Position numbers and translations under genes: made by a program. Below are positions 16,777 through 24,467 of a DNA stretch of 64,000 bases, in pieces; positions within the stretch are counted from its first letter, which is position 1, and each line of letters begins with the position of its first letter. The notes below the pieces were generated by a model. It did not search any database. It was not told the DNA's origin and saw only the letters and a program-made list of their open reading frames with translations. Source of the DNA: Pseudodesulfovibrio sp. (GTDB taxonomy: Bacteria > Desulfobacterota > Desulfovibrionia > Desulfovibrionales > Desulfovibrionaceae); contig JADGEX010000001.1 of the NCBI GenBank assembly GCA_016744135.1, forward strand, positions 693,029-757,028, written 5' to 3'.

Positions 16777-17133
16777 CTAACTTTTCTTGTTCAGAAAACG
16801 CTCTTTCGCCAGTCTCGGCATGTTACCGGAACCGTAACTGTATCCGGCAATTCGACGATTCTGCCGTTTCATACTGGTCAAATCCTGCTTCATGGACCGA
16901 TGAAGCTTTCGGGCTTCATCGGTAATCTCATCATGAAGAGATTTCATCTCGACCAACTTGTCCGCCAGAATTTCAAGATTATCCCGGGACAAATCGCCAA
17001 TAGCTTCATCCAAAATCCGTTCCCTATCATAGGCAAGCTTTTCCGCACCAAAGACGTCACCTTCAGTCAAGCACCCGAGTTCACGGCGTCCAATGGACAA
17101 AGCCTCGTCCAGCATATGGCTTCGAGCAGTCAT
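16777..17133 (-). CDS. Small helical protein, possibly flagellar (FliT/FlgN-like)
   Basis: 118 residues from the ATG at 17133, 2 bases after the stop of the upstream gene; a longer frame to 17190 would overlap that gene by 55 bases. The protein is almost all helix, with heptad-like Leu spacing and charge (LTEGDVFGAEKLAYDRERI, then DKLVEMKSLHDEITDEARKL), as in flagellar export chaperones. The C-terminus is basic. The flagellar role is inferred from this pattern and the neighbour; no diagnostic motif is present. Confidence 0.45.
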   Translation of the reverse strand: MTARSHMLDEALSIGRRELGCLTEGDVFGAEKLAYDRERILDEAIGDLSRDNLEILADKLVEMKSLHDEITDEARKLHRSMKQDLTSMKRQNRRIAGYSYGSGNMPRLAKERFLNKKS

Positions 17134-17135
17134 GT

Positions 17136-17738
17136 TTACCTCGTTGTGACGCGGATGTCGTCGCGCAGACTCTTGATGACCTTTTTCCATTTTTCCACCG
17201 CCGGAAGAAATTCATATTCAAGCAAATCGGCCAAAAGTATCCAATCCTCATTTTCCAAGACATCACCCATTTCAGTGAACATGCTGTTCATTTCCTCTGC
17301 ACTTGTCAGATATTCGGGGTAATCCTTGAGAGAATATTCATCACGCAGGACACCTACCATGTTCAAGAAATTGCGAATGACATCAATAAGGTCCTGATAT
17401 GTTTCCAGGGCCTCGGCGTCATCGGCCTGACGGAAAAGATCGGCCACTCGTTTGCCGCCTTCGGCCATGATATTGACGACCTTGTACAGCTCCAGAGTAA
17501 TTTCCACGGCCATTTCATTGGTCGCCATGGTCATGATTTCCACAGACTGAATCTCGGACATCTCAATGTCTTCGGCCTGATGCGGATAAATTTCGGAAAA
17601 TGATTCCGAGTTGACCTTCACATCGGTCACAACACGATCTTCAAGATGACCGTCTTCGACCACCTTGTTGAAAACCTGTTCCAAATTCTCGAAATTATTG
17701 GAACCGATGTCATACTGTTTACCGTCAATAATGATCAT
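17136..17738 (-). CDS. Conserved helical protein of unknown function
   Basis: 200 residues with a strong GAGGAGGAG before the ATG. The first 40 residues (MIIIDGKQYDIGSNNFENLEQ) look like a small beta/alpha domain; the rest is acidic and helical with no membrane segment. It is the first gene of a two-gene unit with 16777-17133, separated by 2 bases. I do not recognise the family; the pair may work together, and a secretion or flagellar chaperone role is a guess. Confidence 0.6.
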   Translation of the reverse strand: MIIIDGKQYDIGSNNFENLEQVFNKVVEDGHLEDRVVTDVKVNSESFSEIYPHQAEDIEMSEIQSVEIMTMATNEMAVEITLELYKVVNIMAEGGKRVADLFRQADDAEALETYQDLIDVIRNFLNMVGVLRDEYSLKDYPEYLTSAEEMNSMFTEMGDVLENEDWILLADLLEYEFLPAVEKWKKVIKSLRDDIRVTTR

Positions 17739-17818
17739 GATGATCTCCTCCTCGAAAGGGTATGATAAAATTTGCCGTTTACGTCGGCTCTCAAGGGACT
17801 ATTCAAAATCCATGCCGA

Positions 17819-19369
17819 CTAAATAAATTCATCGTGCAAAGAAGTCAGAAGGACTCGGTAGCGTTCAGCTAAACCGAGAAGAGAAGCAAGGTCATCACCA
17901 TATCTCTGTGTCTCAAATAACCATAATAAAGCAATTATATTGAGATGTTGACAAGAAGAGAGGATATTTTGCAACCGTTGCCACGATGTCAGAAACTTGG
18001 TTTTGGCCGCAGGGCGTGGACTTTTCTGCAATAGCATCCCCTGCTGAGAGAGCAGGAAAAGCATGTCCACTGCATTCGTCAAAATTTTGGATATCTCATC
18101 TCGAATTTCAGGACGAATTGTCCTAGCAAGTCCTAGACCTTCCGCATAATCGTGTCCATCCAAAAAACTCTTAAAATACACCCGCTGGATGGCAATCCAT
18201 GCAGCTCTGTCCGTAATGTCATGTCCCGATAATGATTCAAGTTCCATAAATCCATCGTGCCCAATACGAGTACGCCACCCTCTCGCTCCAGAAGCGATCT
18301 GAAGATCATTGGCTGACACCAAGGATTTTGCATATCCATACATAATTTCTGGTGTCACAACCTTACGGCACATTTCGTCATGCGGACAATCCGCACCAAA
18401 TTCGCAGGGATGACATTCCATATCCGGTTCCAAGCAGATGTTTCCAGCCCGATACGGCCCTGTATCCCACGGTTGAGCTGTAGCCAAAAACACGGAGCAC
18501 AACGGCACCCCAAGGCCTGCGGCAAGATGCATGGTTCCGGTGTCATTGGTCAGCAACATTAAACAGCGAGAAAGTACACCGGCCAACTCATTCAAAGAAG
18601 TCTGTCCCATACAATTAATGAATGGACACTGTGCATGCTCGACAAATCGACTCCCCAACGCCACTTCATTCTTGGTACCAAGTAGAACAGGAACCAAACC
18701 ATCCCGCTCCCACAGCATCCTTGCAATCTCACCAAAATATGCCACGGGCCATCTGCGGCGATCTTCACTAGCCCCCATTTGCAGGGCCACAAACCCTTTG
18801 CAACCCTTCGGTATTTCGCTCAACAGGCTATCAGCTGTCGCCAACGCTTCTTCACCGGGATCAGCCAATTCCAAAGAATTTCCTTCTTGATCCAGACCCG
18901 CGGTACGTCGAAAAATATCACATATATTAAACGGACTGGCACCCCGGTGAGCGCCGGCCATCTGAAGAAATGCTGCCCAGGAAGTGGTATCTGCATTAAA
19001 ACCGAACTCATCAACAGTGAACCCCACATCTTCAGCACCCTCTTGCGTCAGATCATACGTCAGCAGACGAGAAGAAACCGAAGGCGTCAGGTTAACAATA
19101 CTTTCAGGCCGAAATGTCTCAAGGACATTCCGCTTGAACTCCACGACATCCCTGACCGCCAGTCGCCAATCGTTATCCACTCCCGATAACAACCCCGCCC
19201 CCGGAAAAGGGAAAACGCTATCGACACCGTCAAGCAATGTTGTCGCGGATACAAAATTTTCCAGACAAACCACGCCCACCCGATATCCCCGACTCTTGAA
19301 GCCAGAAATCACAGGCTGTGTCTGAATGAGGTCCCCGAAACGGGTCAAATTGATGATCAGAACATTCAC
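17819..19369 (-). CDS. Glycosyltransferase family 9 (heptosyltransferase-like)
   Basis: 516 residues from a GTG at 19369 that has AAGGAT 8 bases upstream; a TTG at 19390 is less likely. The N-terminus, NVLIINLTRFGDLIQTQP, is the GT9 signature, and the C-terminal nucleotide-sugar part has LQMGASEDRRRWP and TNDTGTMHLAAGLGVP. The family adds heptose or similar sugars to LPS core. Relative to WaaC/WaaF (about 320-350) it has an extra 150-170 residues at the C-terminus, helical and of unknown role, with a Cys-rich stretch CHPCEFGADCPHDEMC just before. Confidence 0.85.
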   Translation of the reverse strand: MNVLIINLTRFGDLIQTQPVISGFKSRGYRVGVVCLENFVSATTLLDGVDSVFPFPGAGLLSGVDNDWRLAVRDVVEFKRNVLETFRPESIVNLTPSVSSRLLTYDLTQEGAEDVGFTVDEFGFNADTTSWAAFLQMAGAHRGASPFNICDIFRRTAGLDQEGNSLELADPGEEALATADSLLSEIPKGCKGFVALQMGASEDRRRWPVAYFGEIARMLWERDGLVPVLLGTKNEVALGSRFVEHAQCPFINCMGQTSLNELAGVLSRCLMLLTNDTGTMHLAAGLGVPLCSVFLATAQPWDTGPYRAGNICLEPDMECHPCEFGADCPHDEMCRKVVTPEIMYGYAKSLVSANDLQIASGARGWRTRIGHDGFMELESLSGHDITDRAAWIAIQRVYFKSFLDGHDYAEGLGLARTIRPEIRDEISKILTNAVDMLFLLSQQGMLLQKSPRPAAKTKFLTSWQRLQNILSSCQHLNIIALLWLFETQRYGDDLASLLGLAERYRVLLTSLHDEFI

Positions 19370-19444
19370 GAACACTATCCTTATATACAAACGTCCGCCG
19401 GAATTTTGTCGGACTGACGAAGAAATGCAAGATTAAAGCCGAGA

Positions 19445-20515
19445 TCACAACCCAGCGCCGGCCTGAACCAGCCGGACCAATTTCTCCACGGCCTGAATAG
19501 CCATTTTAAGTTGTTTCTTTTCCTCGGCTTCAAGAAGCATCGGGTTCACAAAATTATGCGGAGGAATGGATTCACGATCACACTCCAACCCGATTTCAAG
19601 CCGTTTTCTCTGAAGATATTCCCATGCCTCCATCAATCGATACCCATGCCTGACTGACACATGCCCGGCTTCGGCCAAAGCACGAATACGATCACAAGTA
19701 TTGGATGGTGACAAATTATACTTGAGGGCAAGTATCCGTGCACTATTAGTCAAATGCGCAAGGACACTGTTTTTAATATTCAAATGTCCCTGCCACAAAC
19801 CACCCTTTTCGGTGATAAAAACCCCATAAAATGTCAAAGGAAGACGATAGTCCGTGAGTTCTTGAATGAGTAAAGATACCGCAATCGGCTTTGTTCGCAC
19901 ATACTCCCAAAGTTTATCACGCAATATACGAACGTCTTCTTCGGAACCGAAAATCGCCATAAAATCGAGAATAAGGCCGGATTGCCATGAACCTTTTTCC
20001 GCTGGATTGGAAAGCCACCGAGTCAAACGGGCCAACCAGGAATCAAAATCTCCACGCCATTCCTCATTGCTGATCATGACCCCACCTTCGCACAAAGTCA
20101 GTCCCGCGCCATCCAAGGCGATAACAATGGACTGGGTGCAGTCATCCAACTCATCGACATCCGGCGAAACATGCATGAGCAAGCCATTATCCTGATCCGA
20201 TCCGAGCACCTGTTCCTCTCGACCACCGGAACCGAACTCAAGGAAAGTACATTCTCGAAGCCACGTATACTCCTCGGCATGTGCTTCGAGCACGGCCATG
20301 ATAACATCCCGGTTGAACCGAGAAAGCCGCTTACAGGTCTCCTCGGCTGACAATCCAAAATCAAGCCAATCCTGCACAAGTTCCAGACGGGTTCGACGGA
20401 TTCCTACCAGTTTACCTTCGCGGGCCATGGTCAGCAATTCAGCGTCGAGGCCATCGGGAATCCCCGATTTTCCTCTGGCACTACCGTTTACCGTTCGTTT
20501 TTTACCCGAATCCAT
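19445..20515 (-). CDS. DUF294-type nucleotidyltransferase (GlnD-like)
   Basis: 356 residues from the ATG at 20515. The nucleotidyltransferase core is FLEFGSGGREEQVLGSDQDNGLL: the G-S-x-x-R-E-E and D-Q-D triad match the DUF294/GlnD family. The C-terminal helical domain corresponds to DUF294_C. The N-terminal CBS/cNMP domain of longer relatives is not clearly seen. Such proteins are often encoded beside acetate-type sodium/solute symporters, as here (divergent at 20711), and are proposed to control them by nucleotidylation (inference). Confidence 0.8.
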   Translation of the reverse strand: MDSGKKRTVNGSARGKSGIPDGLDAELLTMAREGKLVGIRRTRLELVQDWLDFGLSAEETCKRLSRFNRDVIMAVLEAHAEEYTWLRECTFLEFGSGGREEQVLGSDQDNGLLMHVSPDVDELDDCTQSIVIALDGAGLTLCEGGVMISNEEWRGDFDSWLARLTRWLSNPAEKGSWQSGLILDFMAIFGSEEDVRILRDKLWEYVRTKPIAVSLLIQELTDYRLPLTFYGVFITEKGGLWQGHLNIKNSVLAHLTNSARILALKYNLSPSNTCDRIRALAEAGHVSVRHGYRLMEAWEYLQRKRLEIGLECDRESIPPHNFVNPMLLEAEEKKQLKMAIQAVEKLVRLVQAGAGL

Positions 20516-20710
20516 GTTCACCGAAAATCTCCGTCGTTGGAGTATCAACCGTTGACCGGAGGAAATTGCCCGTTAGCCGACTGTTTCAAACAAGTATACC
20601 CTACGACCGAGCGAGTTTGACCGTTTACCTGAAAAGGAATGCTCTCAGCATTTCCACTACTGTAAAAGAAGTGCAACGGCAAACACCACAACCGTACTGG
20701 GGGGTAAATC

Positions 20711-20977
20711 ATGGACCAAATCGAAGCAATCCGCAAAAAACAACTCAAGTTTGCTCTGGGCGTAGGCATCCCGTATTTCGCCTTTGTCATCAGCATCTTT
20801 CTGCTCGTCTATCTGGCGAGCGAAGCGGTAACACGCATCAGCATCATGGGATTCCCTCTTCATTATTGGCTGGTAGCTATAGCCATCTACCCTATTACAT
20901 GGGTGCTCTTCATCTGGTACGTGGGCAAGGCAAATGCCATGGAAGACGAAATAGCCGAAAAGGTCGGAGGAAAATAA
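20711..20977 (+). CDS. Small subunit of Na+/solute symporter (DUF485/DUF4212-like)
   Basis: 88 residues with two transmembrane helices (about 20-38 and 50-70) and GFPLHYWLVAIAIYPITWV between, ending in a charged tail. Proteins of this size and shape precede ActP-like symporters and are assumed to be accessory subunits. GGGG lies before the ATG. The symporter starts 1 base after its stop, so they are co-translated. Confidence 0.8.
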   Translation: MDQIEAIRKKQLKFALGVGIPYFAFVISIFLLVYLASEAVTRISIMGFPLHYWLVAIAIYPITWVLFIWYVGKANAMEDEIAEKVGGK

Positions 20978-20978
20978 G

Positions 20979-22553
20979 ATGGAGACCGGATATCAAATAC
21001 CATTTACGGCTCTGGTCCTGATCGGGTGCATGCTGGCTTTCACCATCGTTACCACGTTCATGTTCCGCAAACAAAAAACGTCTGCCGACTATTATCTGGC
21101 CGGACGTAAGGTCAATTCCTTCATCAATGCGTCGGCAATTTCCTCGGACTACCTGTCCGCAGCATCTTTCCTCGGCGTTGCAGGTGTCGCATTCCTGTTT
21201 GGATTCGACGGCATCATCTATGCGCTGGGATTCTTCGTGGGCTATATCGCCCTGTTATTATTCCTGGCTTCTCCGCTCAGAAAATTTGGCCGTTACACCG
21301 TGCCTGACTTTGTTTCGGAGCGTTTCCACTCAAAACGGGCACGCGTGCTCGGCGTTATCGGCGTCCTGTTCGTGTCGCTCTTCTACATGGCACCGCAAAT
21401 GCTCGGCGCAGGCAAGGTCATGGGACTGCTTCTGAATTTGGAGTATGAAACTTCCATCATCATCATTGCCTGCATCATCACATTTTATGTCACCGTGGGT
21501 GGCATGAAAGCGACCACCGTCAACCAACTGGTCCAGTTCTGGATTCTGTTTGGTGCCATGTTCCTGCTCGCCTTCATCCCCTTCATGATTAAAGGATACA
21601 CTTACACCGACATCGTCAAATTCATCGGCGACTTCAAAGGTGTAGAACCGGTCACCGGAAAAATGTTCGACGGTGCGGCTTACACCAGCCCTGCATATTG
21701 GCTGACCAACCTGAAAGACACGTTGTCCCTGCTGCTGGCCCTGATGTTCGGCACCGCTGGCCTGCCTCACATTCTCGTGCGCTTCTATACCGCACCCGAC
21801 GGCAAGGCAGCACGTAAAACAGTTATCTATGTGTTGCTCCTGATCGGCATGTTCTACATCCTCAGTCCATATGTAGGTCACGTGATCCGCTACGCCTTCC
21901 TGCAAGGTGATGCGATGGGTGTTTCTCCTCATTTGATGCAATGGCTGGCCGACAACGGTAAAAACCTGGCCGTACCTGTTGCTGGTTCCTACTTCGGTGG
22001 ACAGATCCTGCTCGGCATCGTCGTGGCCGGTGCATTTGCCGCCATCCTGTCCACAGTTGCCGGTCTGATCATCGCCTGCGCTGGTGCCATCGGCCATGAC
22101 TTGGTGGTCAACGTCTTCAACCCGAACATGCCTGAACGCTCCCGCGTCAAGGTAGCCCGCATCGCATCCGTCATCGTCGGCCTGCTCGGGATCCCGCTCG
22201 GTTTCTGGGCGGAATCCATGCAGATCGCCGTTCTGGTAGGACTGGCCTTTGCTATTGCTGCTTCCACCTTCTTCCCGGTGCTCGTCATGGGCGTGTGGTG
22301 GCCCAAAATGACCAAGAACGGTGCTTGCGCCGGTCTGATTACGGGTATTGTCGGATCATTCTTCATGATCCTCGGAAAGGGACTGCTCCCCGAATTCCTG
22401 CAATTCAAGAACCCCGGAGGATTCGTCATGATCCTAACCTTCATCGCCATCTATTCCATTTCAAAGATGGAATACGCCTCCAAAGGTGAAGCCGCCCTGC
22501 CTCCTGATACGGCAGAGGTCATGGCCATCCTCCACGGCCCTGAAAAAGCATAA
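20979..22553 (+). CDS. actP: Sodium:solute symporter, acetate permease (ActP) type
   Basis: 524 residues, about 13 transmembrane segments. SSS-family motifs are present: YYLAGRKVNSFINASAISSDYLSAASFLG in TM1-2, FGRYTVPDFVSERF and GLPHILVRFYTAPDGKAARK, all typical of the ActP branch that takes up acetate and other small carboxylates with Na+. In a sulfate reducer, acetate or pyruvate/lactate-type substrates are plausible. With the small upstream subunit and the DUF294 protein it forms a known gene neighbourhood. A 13-bp stem terminator follows. Confidence 0.88.
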   Translation: METGYQIPFTALVLIGCMLAFTIVTTFMFRKQKTSADYYLAGRKVNSFINASAISSDYLSAASFLGVAGVAFLFGFDGIIYALGFFVGYIALLLFLASPLRKFGRYTVPDFVSERFHSKRARVLGVIGVLFVSLFYMAPQMLGAGKVMGLLLNLEYETSIIIIACIITFYVTVGGMKATTVNQLVQFWILFGAMFLLAFIPFMIKGYTYTDIVKFIGDFKGVEPVTGKMFDGAAYTSPAYWLTNLKDTLSLLLALMFGTAGLPHILVRFYTAPDGKAARKTVIYVLLLIGMFYILSPYVGHVIRYAFLQGDAMGVSPHLMQWLADNGKNLAVPVAGSYFGGQILLGIVVAGAFAAILSTVAGLIIACAGAIGHDLVVNVFNPNMPERSRVKVARIASVIVGLLGIPLGFWAESMQIAVLVGLAFAIAASTFFPVLVMGVWWPKMTKNGACAGLITGIVGSFFMILGKGLLPEFLQFKNPGGFVMILTFIAIYSISKMEYASKGEAALPPDTAEVMAILHGPEKA

Positions 22554-22573
22554 TACTCCTTCCTCCATCCTTG

Positions 22574-22614
22574 AGGGACGGGACTGATTCAAAACAGTCC
22601 CGTCCCTTTCTGTT
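22574..22614 (+). terminator. Terminator after the symporter
   Basis: AGGGACGGGACTG pairs perfectly with CAGTCCCGTCCCT over 13 bp, loop ATTCAAAA, then TTCTGTT. Confidence 0.88.
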
Positions 22615-22678
22615 GACTTGATGCCTTCATCCTGTCTTAATATTAAAGCTGAATCTCATACTCACGAGGAAACCGGCA

Positions 22679-23929
22679 ATGCCTAAAACAAAAATCATGA
22701 ATCGTTGGCTCGTCGTGGTCGGCGCCATTCTCATCCAACTCAGCCTTGGCGCAATTTACGCATGGTCTGTCTTCACCCCAGCCTTGAAAAATGTTGGCTG
22801 GTCAAAAATGCAGACTCAAATCATCTTTGCAGTAGGCCTCGCCTTTTTCGCCATTATCATGGTCTGGGCAGGCAAAAAATTATCTACATGGGGCCCTCGT
22901 AAACTGACCATGATTAGCGGGCTAGTACTTGGCTCTGGTTATGCTCTGGCCGGACTGTTTGGCGGCACCAATTTCTGGTTTTTGCTCCTGTTCATCGGCA
23001 TAATTGGAGGCTCTGGTATCGGCATCGGCTACGTAGTCCCCATTGCGGTGGGTATGCGCTGGTTCCCTGATAAAAAAGGCATGATCACCGGCTTGGCCGT
23101 GGCCGGATTTGGTTTCGGCGCTATGGGTTGGGTCAAGCTCGCCGGATCATGGGGGCATCTGCTGGCCACCCTCGGTCTCTCCACCACCTTCATCATATAT
23201 GGTATAGCCTTTGCCGCACTGGTCATTACCGGCGGCATGTGGATGGTCTTCCCGCCCGAGGGCTGGCTGCCTAAAGGCTATACTCCACCTGAAACAACGG
23301 ACACAACAAACGGCACAAATGGCGGATTCACTTCAGGTGAGATGCTTGCCACCCGTCAGTTCTATTACATTTTTCTGACCTTTGTTTTCAGTGCGGGTGC
23401 AGGTCTCATGTCCATCGGACTGATGAAACTCTATCCCATGGAAGCGTTACAAGGCGCGGGATACAGTGCCGCCGAAGCCAGTGCCATTGCAGGCACGGCC
23501 ATGGCGATTTTTTTCAGCCTCGCCAACGGCATCGGCCGCATCGCATGGGGTATGATGAGTGATCTTATGGGCCGCAAGGCCGCCATCGTCATCATGACCG
23601 CCACGCAAGGAATCTGCGTCATCGGATTCCCGACCATGGCGACCAACGAACTTATTCTTTATGTGGGGGCAACCTTCATCGGCTTCAATTTCGGCGGCAA
23701 CTTCGCCCTATTCCCCACCATGACAGCCGATACTTTCGGCGCAAAAAGCGTCGGCCAGAATTACCCGTTCGTCTTCCTCGCCTATGGCGTGGGCGGCATT
23801 TTCGGCCCCATCCTCGGCGGCATGCTTGGCGATATGGGCAACTTCCCCTTGGCCTTCACCATCTGCGGCGTACTCTGTCTGGTGGGCGCAGTATTGACAT
23901 ACAATATTCAGCCTCCAAAGCATGGTTAA
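22679..23929 (+). CDS. OFA-family MFS transporter
   Basis: 416 residues, 12 transmembrane segments. The N-terminus NRWLVVVGAILIQLSLGAIYAWSVF and the later GSGIGIGYVVPIAVGMRWFPDKKG are characteristic of the oxalate/formate antiporter (OFA) branch, whose members move small carboxylates; LMGRKAA is the inter-domain MFS loop motif. The start has GAGGAA upstream. A possible TTGACT/TAATAT promoter lies in front with a 19-base spacer. Together with the acetate-type symporter before it, it suggests organic-acid exchange. The exact substrate cannot be read. Confidence 0.85.
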   Translation: MPKTKIMNRWLVVVGAILIQLSLGAIYAWSVFTPALKNVGWSKMQTQIIFAVGLAFFAIIMVWAGKKLSTWGPRKLTMISGLVLGSGYALAGLFGGTNFWFLLLFIGIIGGSGIGIGYVVPIAVGMRWFPDKKGMITGLAVAGFGFGAMGWVKLAGSWGHLLATLGLSTTFIIYGIAFAALVITGGMWMVFPPEGWLPKGYTPPETTDTTNGTNGGFTSGEMLATRQFYYIFLTFVFSAGAGLMSIGLMKLYPMEALQGAGYSAAEASAIAGTAMAIFFSLANGIGRIAWGMMSDLMGRKAAIVIMTATQGICVIGFPTMATNELILYVGATFIGFNFGGNFALFPTMTADTFGAKSVGQNYPFVFLAYGVGGIFGPILGGMLGDMGNFPLAFTICGVLCLVGAVLTYNIQPPKHG

Positions 23930-23987
23930 GAGGTCTCCTATGGCTGGGGGAAAGGAATGCAGATACACCACTCTCCCAAGCCGGGAC

Positions 23988-24016
23988 TTGACAGCGCGAG
24001 GGCTGATACCTACTTA
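23988..24016 (+). promoter_or_regulatory. Probable sigma70 promoter
   Basis: TTGACA, 17 bases, then TACTTA, about 30 bases before the ATG at 24047. Spacing and the exact -35 support it; the -10 is weak. Confidence 0.5.
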
Positions 24017-24046
24017 GTGGCACCAACACACCAAAGGAGACATTTC

Positions 24047-24382
24047 ATGAGTAATTACGATATCAGACTGGCTAAGCTGGTCAGTGGCGAAATGATCGTT
24101 GCCAAATACGACGGCATCGCACGCAAATACGAAGATCCTGCAACCATTCAGGCCATGCCTACCCAAAACGGCAACCAAATGGTTCTGCTGCCTTACGGCT
24201 ACCCCTTTGATCAGGAAATGCACGGTGAAATTTCCTTCGACCACGTTCTGTTCGAGTACAAAAACTGCCCGGAAGAACTGAAGACCAAATACATCGAAGC
24301 ATTGACCAACATCTCCCTGTCCAGTGGCGGCCTCGACTTGGGTGGCGGCACCCCTGGCGGCGGCGGTCTCGATCTCGGCTAG
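24047..24382 (+). CDS. Small conserved protein with Gly-rich tail
   Basis: 111 residues from the ATG at 24047 with AAGGAGA upstream. The body is beta-rich: IRLAKLVSGEMIVAKYDG looks like the first strands of an Sm-like fold, and FDHVLFEYKNCPEELKTKYIEALTNI follows. The last 20 residues repeat GGLDLGG twice around a GGGTPGGGG stretch. I do not know a function; RNA binding would follow from the Sm resemblance, which is weak. It has its own promoter and terminator, so it is monocistronic. Confidence 0.65.
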   Translation: MSNYDIRLAKLVSGEMIVAKYDGIARKYEDPATIQAMPTQNGNQMVLLPYGYPFDQEMHGEISFDHVLFEYKNCPEELKTKYIEALTNISLSSGGLDLGGGTPGGGGLDLG

Positions 24383-24410
24383 CCGACACCAGCAAAAACT
24401 GGTATTTCAA

Positions 24411-24445
24411 ACGGGGCTGGCTCACCAGAGCCAACCCCGTTTTTC
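24411..24445 (+). terminator. Terminator after the Gly-tailed gene
   Basis: ACGGGGCTGGCTC and GAGCCAACCCCGT pair over 13 positions with one mismatch, loop ACCA, then TTTTT. Confidence 0.9.
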
Positions 24446-24467
24446 CGTCCTCTAACCAACGATTAGC

